Shown: positions 1 through 7,551 of the stretch, one piece after another
Numbering within the stretch: position 1 is the first letter of the stretch
Layout of the letters: every line of letters starts with the position of its first letter
NCBI RefSeq assembly: GCF_035712165.1
Contig: NZ_DASTBH010000177.1
Span: forward strand, 1 to 18,790
DNA from: DASYTH01 sp035712165
GTDB taxonomy: Bacteria > Actinomycetota > Actinomycetes > Mycobacteriales > Pseudonocardiaceae
Direction: 5' to 3'
DNA length: 18,790 nt
The notes under the pieces: model-generated
Seen by the model: only the letters and a program-made list of their open reading frames with translations
What the model was told of the DNA's origin: nothing
Databases searched by the model: none
Program-made: the position numbers and the translations under genes

Positions 1-1
1 C

Positions 2-637
2 GGGGACACCGCGCTGATCGAGGCGTTCCAGTCCGGGCACGACTTTCACGCGGCCACCGCGGCCCGGGTGTTCTCGGTCGAGCCCGGCGAGGTGACCGGC
101 GCTCAGCGGGCCAAGATCAAGGCGATGAACTACGGGCTGGCGTACGGACTGTCCGCGTTCGGGCTGTCCCAGCAGTTGCGGATCTCCACCGACGAGGCCC
201 GCGCGCTCATGGACGAGTACTTCGCGGAGTTCGGCGGCGTGCGGGACTACCTGCACTCGGTGGTGGACCAGGCCCGCAAGGACGGCTACACGTCGACGAT
301 CTTCGGCCGCCGCCGCTACCTGCCAGACCTGACCAGCGACAACCGGCAGCGCCGGGAGATGGCCGAACGCATGGCTCTCAACGCACCCATCCAGGGCAGT
401 GCCGCCGACATCATCAAGGTGGCGATGCTCGGCGTGCACCGCGGCCTGCGGGCGGCCAACCTGCGCACCCGGATGCTGCTCCAGGTGCACGACGAGCTCG
501 TGCTCGAAGTGGCCGAGGGCGAGCGCGCCGCCGCAGAGGCGTTGGTACGCGAGGAAATGGGCGGCGCCTATGACCTCCAGGTCCCGCTCGACGTCTCCGT
601 CGGCGTGGGCCGCTCCTGGAATGACGCCGCACATTAG
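2..637 (+). CDS. polA: DNA polymerase I, C-terminal part (5' end outside window)
   Basis: This is the last 211 codons of family A DNA polymerase I, the enzyme of Okazaki-fragment maturation and excision-repair gap filling. The frame is open from base 2. Motif B is visible as RAKIKAMNYGLAYG (bases 107-148), giving the O-helix Arg, Lys and an aromatic Tyr (bases 131-133) where E. coli has Phe762. Motif C is LQVHDELVLEV (about 479-511) with the catalytic His-Asp-Glu. The protein ends shortly after, at the usual family C-terminus. The 5'-nuclease domain, the (usually inactive) 3'-5' exonuclease-like domain and motif A lie upstream of the window. The stop overlaps the start of the next gene by 17 bases. 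Identification is very secure. Confidence 0.97.
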   Translation, partial: GDTALIEAFQSGHDFHAATAARVFSVEPGEVTGAQRAKIKAMNYGLAYGLSAFGLSQQLRISTDEARALMDEYFAEFGGVRDYLHSVVDQARKDGYTSTIFGRRRYLPDLTSDNRQRREMAERMALNAPIQGSAADIIKVAMLGVHRGLRAANLRTRMLLQVHDELVLEVAEGERAAAEALVREEMGGAYDLQVPLDVSVGVGRSWNDAAH

Positions 638-1070
638 CCCGGCGGCCGGGGTGGTGGTGCACCTGCGGCGGGCGCGGGATCTGATGGACGCGCGGTTCGC
701 GGAAGCGCTCGACCTGGACGGAATGGCGGCGTCGGCGGGGTTTTCCCGGTACCACTTCGCGCGGGAGTTTCGGGCGGCGTTCGGCGAGACCCCACGGGCG
801 TACCTGACCCGGCGGCGGATCGAGCGGGCCAAGGACCTGCTGGCCAACGTCAACCTGACCGTGACCGAGGTCTGCATGCTGGTGGGCTTCACCAGCCTCG
901 GGTCGTTCAGCAGCCGGTTCACCGACCTCGTCGGCTGCCCGCCCTCGGTCTACCGCCTGCGCATGGTGCAACGCGGCGGTCCGCCGGCGGTCCCGGGCTG
1001 CTTCGTGCTGGCCTGGGGACGACCCGGCGCAGCAATCGCGGAGAAGCCCGGCACGCGGCCACCGTCCTAG
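621..1070 (+). CDS. AraC-family helix-turn-helix regulator (DNA-binding domain only)
   Basis: A 149-residue protein that is essentially only an AraC/XylS DNA-binding domain. The first HTH lies at about residues 31-55 (DLDGMAASAGFSRYHFAREF) and the second at about 80-105 (LTVTEVCMLVGFTSLGSFSS), followed by the family tail RFTDLVGCPPSVYR. No N-terminal cupin or other sensor domain is present. The residues after 115 are Pro/Gly-rich and end in EKPGTRPPS. The ATG at 621 overlaps the polA end. GTG codons around 649 are alternative starts, because the recognisable domain only begins at about residue 14 and no strong ribosome binding site precedes either. The VOC gene starts 35 bases downstream on the same strand, so the pair is probably co-transcribed and the regulator may control it; that link is inferred from context only. 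Confidence 0.88.
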   Translation: MTPHISPAAGVVVHLRRARDLMDARFAEALDLDGMAASAGFSRYHFAREFRAAFGETPRAYLTRRRIERAKDLLANVNLTVTEVCMLVGFTSLGSFSSRFTDLVGCPPSVYRLRMVQRGGPPAVPGCFVLAWGRPGAAIAEKPGTRPPS

Positions 1071-1105
1071 CGTGATGTCCACACCGGACCGACGGGAAGG
1101 ACACA

Positions 1106-1537
1106 ATGATCACCAGACTGTCCCATGCGGGGCTGTTCGTGCTCGACCAGGACTCGGCGAAACGGTTCTACACCGAGAAACTCGGCTTCGAGGTGCGCTC
1201 CGACGTCGACATGGGCGCCGCGTTCGAGGGCGCCGGCGCGGGCTTCCGTTGGCTCACCGTCTCCCCACCCGGCCAGCCGGACCTGGAGCTCATCCTGGCC
1301 GATGTCCGGATGGGCCACGACGAGGCGACCGCCGAGCAGCTCCGCGCGCTGGTCGCCAAGGGCGCCTTCGGTGGCGGCGTGCTGGAGGCCGACGACCTCC
1401 ACAAGACCTACCGCGAGCTCAGCGAGCGTGGCGTCGTGTTCCTGTCCGAGCCGGCCGAGCGCCCCTACGGCATCGAGGCGGTTTTCCGCGACGACTCCGG
1501 GAACTGGTTCAGCCTCACCGAACGCCGGGCCCCGTAG
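1106..1537 (+). CDS. VOC-superfamily (glyoxalase/dioxygenase-like) protein
   Basis: A 143-residue protein of the vicinal-oxygen-chelate fold. It starts with the typical first strand containing His7 (ITRLSHAGLFV), then the helix SAKRFYTEKLGFEV (17-30). The second repeat ends in YGIEAVFRDDSGNWFSLTER (121-140), where Glu124 is the usual C-terminal metal-ligand position. The length equals a two-module VOC monomer that would work as a dimer. Members include lactoylglutathione lyases, antibiotic-binding proteins and ring-cleavage dioxygenases, and the sequence does not say which. The ATG at 1106 is well supported by GGAAGGA at 1095-1101. It follows the AraC-type regulator closely, consistent with an operon. 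Confidence 0.9.
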   Translation: MITRLSHAGLFVLDQDSAKRFYTEKLGFEVRSDVDMGAAFEGAGAGFRWLTVSPPGQPDLELILADVRMGHDEATAEQLRALVAKGAFGGGVLEADDLHKTYRELSERGVVFLSEPAERPYGIEAVFRDDSGNWFSLTERRAP

Positions 1538-1612
1538 CGGGTAGTTCGGTCAAGACGGCGGCGGGTTCCGGTCGGCGGTAGCCTGTCGGCGAGATCGTCG
1601 AGCGGAGGGCGC

Positions 1613-2164
1613 ATGACCCGGCGGGCCCTGGTCATCGGTGGCACCGGCATGCTTGCCGGCTGCGCGTCCGCCCTGGTCGCCGACGGCTGGCACGTGGTGC
1701 TGCCGAGCAGGCGGCACGCCCCCATCCCGGACACCGCGGTCGGCGACGGCGACCGCAAGGCGCTCTGGGTGCAGGCCGACTGGGCCGAGCCGAAGCAACT
1801 CGCGGCGCGCGCCGAACCCGCCCTCGGCGGCCCGGCCGACCTGCTGGTCGCCTGGGTGCACGGCCTGGTCCGGCCGTCCGTGCTGCGCGCGGTCGCCCCG
1901 CTGCTGGCCCCGGGTGCGCCGGTGGTCGAGGTGCACGACAGCGCGTCGGCCAACCCGGTGGGCGGCTGCCCCGACCCGGTGCTGCCCGACCACCCGACCC
2001 AGCAGGTGGTCCTCGGCTTCGTGCTCCAGGGCAGCCGGACCCGCTGGCTCACCCACGCCGAGATCGCCGTCGGGGTGCTCGACGCCGTGCGCCGGGCCCT
2101 GGACGGCCGCCCGCCCGGGGTGCACCACGTTGGCGAGTTCCGGCCGTCCTCGACGCACTCCTGA
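1613..2164 (+). CDS. Rossmann-fold NAD(P)-binding protein, short-chain-dehydrogenase-like
   Basis: A 183-residue protein opening with a beta-alpha-beta nucleotide-binding signature, ALVIGGTGMLAG (residues 5-16), as in SDR and NmrA-type proteins. The rest keeps Rossmann-like strands (PADLLVAWVHG 74-84; PVVEVHDSAS 103-112). I see no YxxxK catalytic pair, and the protein is shorter than a classical SDR of about 250 residues, so it may bind a dinucleotide without being a normal dehydrogenase. ATG 1613 is preceded by GGAGGG at 1604-1609, only 3 bases away, which favours this start. The gene ends 18 bases before the stop of the convergent minus-strand gene. A substrate cannot be assigned. Confidence 0.78.
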   Translation: MTRRALVIGGTGMLAGCASALVADGWHVVLPSRRHAPIPDTAVGDGDRKALWVQADWAEPKQLAARAEPALGGPADLLVAWVHGLVRPSVLRAVAPLLAPGAPVVEVHDSASANPVGGCPDPVLPDHPTQQVVLGFVLQGSRTRWLTHAEIAVGVLDAVRRALDGRPPGVHHVGEFRPSSTHS

Positions 2165-2182
2165 CGGTGCCCAAGGGTTCCT

Positions 2183-3730
2183 TCACCACCCGACCAGGAA
2201 CTCGGTCCAGGACACCCCGTCCGGCGACCACAGGAACAGGTTGGACGGATAGGTGTGGCTGGCGAAGTAGCCGCCCCGCGACCATTCCACCGAGGTCTGC
2301 GCCGGGTCGCCGCCGGTGAACGTGCGGCCGCCATCGGCGCTGACGTAGTGGTTGCCGGCCTCGGTGATCACGGTGAGGGTCCCGTTGGCGGCGGCGATCG
2401 CGACGCCGGCGATGCTGCGCGGCTCCTGGCCCCGCATCGCCTGCCAGGTCTGCGCCCAGGTCCGGCCGCCGTCCGTGCTGCGGAAGATCGCGAGCAGCCC
2501 GTTCTTGACGTTGCGCCGCACGCCGGTCACCGTCGCGTAGACCGTGCCCGGTCCGGTGGTGATCGTCGGCCCGCCGAACGGGGTGCCGGTGAACGGCGGC
2601 AGCGGGCTGACCGACCAGGTGCGGCCGTCGTCGCGGCTCACCGCGACCGCCCACTGGCCGGTGGCCTGGTCCCGCCCGGACACCCACCAGCCGCCGTCGG
2701 CGGCCGGCACGGCGCCGGGCCGGACCTCGGTCAGCGGTGGCGGGTTGGCCAGCGTGGCGGCCCGGCCGGAGTCGGGCAGCAGCACCACCAGGGTGCCCGG
2801 CTGGTGACAGAAGGACACCACCACGGCGCACCGGGCCTGCAGCACCGCCCCGGCCGGAATCGCCGGAATGGACTGCGCCGGGTCGACCGGGACCCGGTGC
2901 CAGTTCCGCCCGGCATCCTCGCTGAACCACCGGCTGCGCGGGGTCTCGACCACGAGCCGGTGCCGGCCGAGGGCGTGCAGCATCCAACTCGCGTCCGGCG
3001 AGGACCGGTCGGTGGGCGGCAGGCTGCGCGCCGACCACCGCCGGGAGTCCTCCGTGACCAGCAGGTCGTCGAAGCAACTCGTCAGGTCGTCGGGACGGGG
3101 GCACGAGGTGCGCAGCGCATAGCCGTGTTGCCGGTCGCCGAACCGCAGGTTGTAGACCCGTGGCGGCTCCGGCGGGATCGGCTCGACCGACATCGGCGCG
3201 GCGGGCTCCGCCTCGGGCGGCCGTTCGAGCGGGGTGCGCAGGGCCGGGATGACCGCGGCGACGACGAGCACCGCCACTCCGGCTCCGGCCTGCATCCGCA
3301 ACCGGGCGGTGCGCTGCCGGGACCGCTGGATCAGCACGCCGACCGAGGGTACGTGAATGGCGGCGTCGAGCGCGGCGAGCCCGGGATCCGTTGCGTCGAG
3401 CCGTGATCGCACCGTCTCAACCGGAATGTCCAATCGGGACGCGATCTCCTCGGCCGGCAGGCCGGCGTGCCGGAGCACCTGGACCGGGTCGTGCGGCGGC
3501 TCGTCCGGGGTGCGGCGCAGCACCCTGTGCCATATCCGGCGGCGGGTGGCGGCCCGGATCGCCGCCGCGCGGATCCAGTCCTCCGCACGGTCGCGGGCGT
3601 AGGCGCGGGCGAACGCCGCCCGGGTGCCCGACTGGGCCGCGTCCAGGTCTGCGGTCAGGGCGTACGCGATCAGCACCACTCGCCGGTAGCTCGACTGGTG
3701 CAGCGCGGTGAACCACTCGCGGTCTGGCAA
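2183..3730 (-). CDS. Membrane protein: sigma-70-like cytoplasmic domain fused to Asp-box (BNR) beta-propeller
   Basis: A 515-residue protein with three visible parts. Residues about 12-70 resemble sigma region 2 of SigE-type ECF factors (YRRVVLIAYALTADLDAAQ, then an Ala/Arg-rich helix). Residues about 88-111 form a region-4-type HTH (GLPAEEIASRLDIPVETVRSRL). One hydrophobic segment follows at about 147-164 (AGVAVLVVAAVIPAL). After a Pro/Glu-rich linker (170-190) comes a C-terminal domain with Asp-box repeats of sialidase/BNR propellers: SEDAGRNW (270), SRDDGRTW (365), STDGGRTW (418), SADGGRTF (464). Topology would place the HTH in the cytoplasm and the propeller outside. The start is a TTG at 3730 with a weak ribosome binding site and is uncertain. 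Automatic naming as a sialidase would miss the N-terminus. Function is unknown; a membrane-tethered regulator is the inference. Confidence 0.85.
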   Translation of the reverse strand: MPDREWFTALHQSSYRRVVLIAYALTADLDAAQSGTRAAFARAYARDRAEDWIRAAAIRAATRRRIWHRVLRRTPDEPPHDPVQVLRHAGLPAEEIASRLDIPVETVRSRLDATDPGLAALDAAIHVPSVGVLIQRSRQRTARLRMQAGAGVAVLVVAAVIPALRTPLERPPEAEPAAPMSVEPIPPEPPRVYNLRFGDRQHGYALRTSCPRPDDLTSCFDDLLVTEDSRRWSARSLPPTDRSSPDASWMLHALGRHRLVVETPRSRWFSEDAGRNWHRVPVDPAQSIPAIPAGAVLQARCAVVVSFCHQPGTLVVLLPDSGRAATLANPPPLTEVRPGAVPAADGGWWVSGRDQATGQWAVAVSRDDGRTWSVSPLPPFTGTPFGGPTITTGPGTVYATVTGVRRNVKNGLLAIFRSTDGGRTWAQTWQAMRGQEPRSIAGVAIAAANGTLTVITEAGNHYVSADGGRTFTGGDPAQTSVEWSRGGYFASHTYPSNLFLWSPDGVSWTEFLVGW

Positions 3731-3974
3731 ACAACCACCACCCCACCGGTCATGGTCGCAGCGTGAACCTCAGCAGCGGTAGTACCCGGCCGGGAATGGC
3801 GCCGGATGGGCGTTCACCTTCCCGCGCGGCGCCCATCGCGAGAGCACCTGGCCGGACGCTTCGGCGACCACGCTGCGCGTGGCGGCCAACCCGGCCGGGA
3901 CATGGTCAACTTGACCCGGAACGCCACCAGCATGTGATCGGGATATCCCAGTGGATCTCTGCCATGGCCCGACG

Positions 3975-4904
3975 CTACCGAAGCGCGCCGGCCGGGCGGA
4001 TCTCCCAGGTCGTCCACAGTGGACGGTAACCCTGCCGGGCCCAGAACACCGAGGAGAGCGGGTTGGACGGGTGGTAGTACAGGAACGTGCCGACCGTGCC
4101 GGCGCCGTCGAGCTCGCGGTGCGCCACCGCCATCAGCTCCTGCCCGACCCCGCCGCCGCGCTCGGCGGGCAGCACCGACAGGCAGTTGACGTAGCCCCAC
4201 CGGCCGGGCGGCAGCCGGATGGCAGACCAGGAACCGGGTTCGGACTCGCTGAGCCAGCAGTGCGCCATGCCGACCGCCACCCCGGAGCGCTCGGCGAGCC
4301 AGATCGGGTCGTCGTTGGCCAGGTGCCTGGCCACCGAGGCACGCTTGATCTCGGTCGACCCGGGCCGCCGGATCGCGCCGCCGACCAGTGCCGAGTACTC
4401 CAGTTCGGCCAACTCCAGCCGGAGCACGGCCTCGGCGTCGGCAAGCCCGGCCCGGCGCACGGACCCGGCCGCAGGCCCGGCCGGGGGACTACCGGCGCCG
4501 GTGCGCACCGCGATGGACGACAGCGGCACGAACCCGTGGTCCAGCAGCGCGCGGGTGGCCTCGGCGTCCCTGGTCGGCCAGGTCACCACGCACGCCGAGT
4601 CCGGACCGATGGTGCCGCGCGTGATCATCCGGTGCCACTGGCGCAGCAGCGGGTCCATGCCCTGCCCGCCGGACATGCCGAGCAGCGGATGCAGCTCCCA
4701 CACGTCCAGGGCCGACCACAGCGAGCCCAGCGACCCGGGCTCGAGCGCGGTCCGCACCACGACGCCGGCCACCCGTTCGCCGCTGGGCAGCGCCGCGGTG
4801 ATCACGTCCCCCTCCGGCGGCGCGGTCGCGGCCGGCAGTAGCGGGTCGATGTCGCCGAACCGGGCGGTCTGCGCCTGCAACAACTGGTCGGCGGCGCGCC
4901 TCAC
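3975..4904 (-). CDS. GNAT-family N-acetyltransferase with two GNAT-like halves
   Basis: A 309-residue protein. The C-terminal half (about 148-309) is a recognisable GNAT domain. The acetyl-CoA pyrophosphate loop lies in LSVLPAERGGGVGQELM (242-258, R249 to G254), and a motif-B-like segment SNPLSSVFWARQGYRPL ends the fold (280-296). The N-terminal half (about 20-135) ends in AEATRALLDHGFVPLSSIAV, which also looks like the end of a GNAT fold but has no clear CoA loop, so it is probably a degenerate, non-catalytic copy. The GTG start at 4904 overlaps the methyltransferase stop as GTGA, which argues for translational coupling and fixes the start. The frame stays open far upstream of this GTG only as a shadow of the methyltransferase. 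The acceptor substrate is unknown. Confidence 0.88.
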   Translation of the reverse strand: MRRAADQLLQAQTARFGDIDPLLPAATAPPEGDVITAALPSGERVAGVVVRTALEPGSLGSLWSALDVWELHPLLGMSGGQGMDPLLRQWHRMITRGTIGPDSACVVTWPTRDAEATRALLDHGFVPLSSIAVRTGAGSPPAGPAAGSVRRAGLADAEAVLRLELAELEYSALVGGAIRRPGSTEIKRASVARHLANDDPIWLAERSGVAVGMAHCWLSESEPGSWSAIRLPPGRWGYVNCLSVLPAERGGGVGQELMAVAHRELDGAGTVGTFLYYHPSNPLSSVFWARQGYRPLWTTWEIRPAGALR

Positions 4905-5773
4905 CGGCTGCGCCGGCAGCAGAAGATCGCGGTGCCCGGGAAGAGCGCGCCGCGCAGCGGGCTCCACTGGCCCCACTCCCGGCTGTGACCCTCCGGCCAT
5001 TCCGGTTCTATAACATTTGTCAGGGTCAACCCGGCCGCGTCGAGGGCCCGCACGTAGTCGCCGAAAGTCCGGTGGTACTCGACGTAGGTGGCCCGTCCCT
5101 CGGCGTCCACCTCCAGGTAAGGGGTCCGGTCGAAGTACGAGCCGGACACCGTGAGGCCGTCCGGTCCGGGGTCGTCCGGAAAGATCCACCGCATCGGATG
5201 GGTCACCGCGAACACCCACCGGCCCGCCGGTCGCAGAACCCGTGCGACCTCGGCAAACACCGCGCCCACGTCGGCCACGAACGGCACCGCCCCGAACGCT
5301 GAACAGGCGAGGTCGAACGAGCCGGAGGCGAACGGCAGCCGCTCCGCGTTGGCCCGGACGAGAGGCACGCCGATCCCGGTGGCCTGGTTCGCCGCGGCCG
5401 CGTAGCGCAGCATCGCCGTCGACAGGTCCAGGCCCACGACGCTCGCACCCTGCTCGGTGAGCCACCGGGCGCACGGCGCCGACCCGCAGCCCACCTCGAG
5501 CACCCGCCGGCCGTGCACCGGGCCGAGCAGACCCTCGTCGGCCTCGCGCAGACCCTCGGGACACCACAGGAAGTCGGCGACGCCGAGGAAGTCGCCGTGC
5601 TCGGCGTGATAGTCGTCGGCGTCCGCGTCCCACCAGGCACTATTCGCCGCTACCGACTCCGCCGACCCCACCGGCCTGCGGGCGATGCCGACGGTACCGA
5701 GCATCCGTTCCGCGCTGGCGTGCCGCCCGGCCGGGTCCGCCTCGTCCGACGCCGCACCGTGGGGGTTCTGCAC
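4901..5773 (-). CDS. Class I SAM-dependent methyltransferase
   Basis: A 290-residue protein of the Rossmann-like methyltransferase fold. Motif I is VLEVGCGSAPCARWL (91-105), the acidic ribose-binding loop is VVGLDLSTAMLRYA (112-125), the motif II region is LPFASGSFDLACSAFGAVPF (146-165), and the post-motif strand is LRPAGRWVFAVTHPMRW (180-196). The substrate cannot be read from the sequence. The start is taken as GTG 5773, where a TATAAC box lies 7 bases upstream, suggesting a leaderless message. Met24 (ATG near 5704) is an alternative, and the conserved part only begins at about residue 40. The gene is coupled to the acetyltransferase by a 4-base overlap and diverges from rpsA. The two enzymes may act on one substrate, which is an inference from the coupling. 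Confidence 0.9.
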   Translation of the reverse strand: MQNPHGAASDEADPAGRHASAERMLGTVGIARRPVGSAESVAANSAWWDADADDYHAEHGDFLGVADFLWCPEGLREADEGLLGPVHGRRVLEVGCGSAPCARWLTEQGASVVGLDLSTAMLRYAAAANQATGIGVPLVRANAERLPFASGSFDLACSAFGAVPFVADVGAVFAEVARVLRPAGRWVFAVTHPMRWIFPDDPGPDGLTVSGSYFDRTPYLEVDAEGRATYVEYHRTFGDYVRALDAAGLTLTNVIEPEWPEGHSREWGQWSPLRGALFPGTAIFCCRRSR

Positions 5774-5780
5774 ACTCCCG

Positions 5781-5786
5781 GTTATA
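5781..5786 (-). promoter_or_regulatory. Candidate -10 box of the methyltransferase gene
   Basis: TATAAC on the minus strand ends 7 bases before the GTG at 5773, so transcription would begin at or one base before the start codon. No convincing -35 hexamer is seen 16-18 bases further upstream. The placement supports a leaderless mRNA but is not proof. Confidence 0.45.
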
Positions 5787-5807
5787 GCGCAGGTACATAC
5801 CCTGGGT

Positions 5808-5837
5808 TTGCCCGGCCGTCACGCAGCCGCGTAGGAT
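5808..5837 (+). promoter_or_regulatory. rpsA promoter (TTGCCC - 18 bp - TAGGAT)
   Basis: A -35 hexamer TTGCCC (5808-5813) and a -10 hexamer TAGGAT (5832-5837) are separated by 18 bases, matching the principal-sigma (HrdB/SigA) pattern of actinobacteria. The predicted start near 5844 leaves a 5' leader of about 150 bases before rpsA. The leader holds no ORF I would call and no riboswitch I recognise. Confidence 0.65.
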
Positions 5838-5995
5838 ACCGCCGCGCAGTGGTTTCGCGCTGTCGTCGATTCGCCGTCGGGGGAATCACACGCGGTCGCG
5901 CGGCGTTCCTTCGGTTGTCCGTGGGCGAACACTATCCCGCCGCGCGACACGAACTGCAAATTCCACCAACAATCCCTACCGGAGCCACCTACCTA

Positions 5996-7489
5996 ATGTC
6001 CACCGACACCACAACTGTCCCGGCTGTCACCGCGCCGAAGCAGCAGGTCGCCGTTAACGACGTCGGGACGGGGGAGGACTTCCTCGCCGCCATCGACAAG
6101 ACCATCAAGTACTTCAACGATGGCGACATCGTCGAGGGGACCATCGTCAAGGTCGACCGTGACGAGGTCCTGCTCGACATCGGTTACAAGACCGAGGGCG
6201 TGATCCCCTCGCGGGAACTGTCGATCAAGCACGACGTCGACCCCAACGACGTCGTCAAGGTCGGCGACGAGGTCGAAGCGCTCGTCCTCCAGAAGGAGGA
6301 CAAGGAAGGCCGACTGATCCTGTCCAAGAAGCGCGCCCAGTACGAGCGCGCCTGGGGCCACATCGAGGGCCTCAAGGAGGCCGACGAGCCGGTCAAGGGC
6401 ACGGTCATCGAGGTGGTCAAGGGTGGTCTGATCCTCGACATCGGGTTGCGCGGCTTCCTGCCGGCCTCGCTGGTGGAGATGCGCCGGGTGCGGGACCTGC
6501 AGCCCTATGTCGGCCGCGAGCTCGAGGCGAAGATCATCGAGCTGGACAAGAACCGCAACAACGTGGTGCTGTCCCGGCGGGCGTGGCTGGAGCAGACCCA
6601 GTCCGAGGTGCGCAGCGAGTTCCTCAACCAGCTGCAGAAGGGCCAGGTCCGCAAGGGCGTCGTGTCCTCGATCGTCAACTTCGGCGCGTTCGTCGACCTG
6701 GGCGGCGTGGACGGTCTGGTGCACGTCTCGGAGCTGTCCTGGAAGCACATCGACCACCCGTCCGAGGTGGTCGAGGTGGGCCAGGAGGTCACCGTCGAGG
6801 TGCTCGACGTGGACATGGAGCGCGAGCGGGTCTCGCTGTCGCTGAAGGCGACGCAGGAGGACCCGTGGCGCCAGTTCGCGCGGACCCACGCGATCGGCCA
6901 GATCGTGCCCGGCAAGGTCACCAAGCTGGTTCCGTTCGGCGCGTTCGTCCGGGTGGACGAGGGCATCGAGGGCCTGGTGCACATCTCCGAGCTCGCCGAG
7001 CGGCACGTGGAGATTCCCGAGCAGGTCGTGCAGGTCGGCAACGAGGTCATGGTCAAGGTCATCGACATCGACCTGGAGCGCAGGCGGATCTCGCTGTCGC
7101 TCAAGCAGGCCAACGAGGGCGTCACGCCGGACACCGAGTTCGACCCGACCCAGTACGGCATGGCCGCCGAGTACGACGCCGAGGGCAACTACATCTACCC
7201 CGAGGGCTTCGACCCGGACACCCAGGAATGGCAGGACGGCTTCGACAAGCAGCGGGAGGAGTGGGAGCGGCAGTACGCCGAGGCCCACACCCGTTACGAG
7301 GCGCACATGAAGCAGGTCAAGGCCGCTGCCGCCGAGGCCGAGACAGCCGCCGCCAGCGGTGGCGAGGGCGAAGCGGCCGAGGGCGAGTACTCGTCCAGCA
7401 CCAGCGAGACCGCCGCCAAGAGCGGTGGCACCCTCGCCAGCGACGAGCAGCTCGCCGCGCTTCGGGAGAAGCTGTCCGGCGGTTCCTGA
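5996..7489 (+). CDS. rpsA: 30S ribosomal protein S1
   Basis: A 497-residue protein with four S1/OB-fold RNA-binding domains at about 43-112, 130-196, 216-284 and 301-370. The last two carry the canonical NFGAFVDLGGVDGLVHVSEL and PFGAFVRVDEGIEGLVHISEL-type cores. An acidic, Gln/Glu-rich, low-complexity tail follows (371-497), as in actinobacterial S1, which is shorter than the six-domain E. coli protein. S1 recruits structured mRNA to the 30S subunit. The ATG at 5996 is chosen because the homologous region starts just after it and GGAG lies at 5981-5984; the same frame is open further upstream but that part is non-coding leader. It has its own promoter upstream and a hairpin terminator downstream, so it is probably monocistronic. 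Confidence 0.97.
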   Translation: MSTDTTTVPAVTAPKQQVAVNDVGTGEDFLAAIDKTIKYFNDGDIVEGTIVKVDRDEVLLDIGYKTEGVIPSRELSIKHDVDPNDVVKVGDEVEALVLQKEDKEGRLILSKKRAQYERAWGHIEGLKEADEPVKGTVIEVVKGGLILDIGLRGFLPASLVEMRRVRDLQPYVGRELEAKIIELDKNRNNVVLSRRAWLEQTQSEVRSEFLNQLQKGQVRKGVVSSIVNFGAFVDLGGVDGLVHVSELSWKHIDHPSEVVEVGQEVTVEVLDVDMERERVSLSLKATQEDPWRQFARTHAIGQIVPGKVTKLVPFGAFVRVDEGIEGLVHISELAERHVEIPEQVVQVGNEVMVKVIDIDLERRRISLSLKQANEGVTPDTEFDPTQYGMAAEYDAEGNYIYPEGFDPDTQEWQDGFDKQREEWERQYAEAHTRYEAHMKQVKAAAAEAETAAASGGEGEAAEGEYSSSTSETAAKSGGTLASDEQLAALREKLSGGS

Positions 7490-7503
7490 CCCGTCTGTAG
7501 CTC

Positions 7504-7537
7504 CGAGAGCCCCGCGGCCCCCACCGCGGGGCTCTCG
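7504..7537 (+). terminator. rpsA transcription terminator hairpin
   Basis: A perfect 14-bp inverted repeat, CGAGAGCCCCGCGG (7504-7517) paired with 7524-7537 around a 6-base loop, begins 14 bases after the rpsA stop. There is no U tract, as is common in high-GC actinobacteria. Confidence 0.9.
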
Positions 7538-7551
7538 CAGCTTCAACCCCC

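Noticed and set aside
3731..3974. Possible decayed gene in the 244 bases between the acetyltransferase and the sigma-propeller gene; minus-strand pieces such as MAEIHWDIPITCWW (from 3965) and, in another frame, VDHVPAGLAATRSVVAEA look protein-like.
   Set aside because: The pieces lie in different frames, would need two frameshifts to join, and match no family I recognise. I treat the stretch as intergenic with no supportable feature.
3763..4029. Plus-strand reading frame of 88 codons.
   Set aside because: Its Arg/Pro/Ser-rich composition is typical of a chance frame in high-GC DNA, and its 3' part is antisense to the acetyltransferase gene.
3975..5633. A 552-codon fusion protein covering acetyltransferase and methyltransferase regions.
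   Set aside because: Upstream of the GTG at 4904 the frame is the shadow of the methyltransferase; the GTGA overlap marks two separate genes.
5513..5995. N-terminal extension of the rpsA frame back to 5513.
   Set aside because: It overlaps the methyltransferase gene and its divergent promoter; ribosomal protein S1 begins at the ATG at 5996, which has a GGAG site.
5993..7546. Minus-strand open frame of 517 codons opposite rpsA.
   Set aside because: It is antisense to a certain gene and its Leu/Asp/Val/His-rich composition is a codon-bias artefact.
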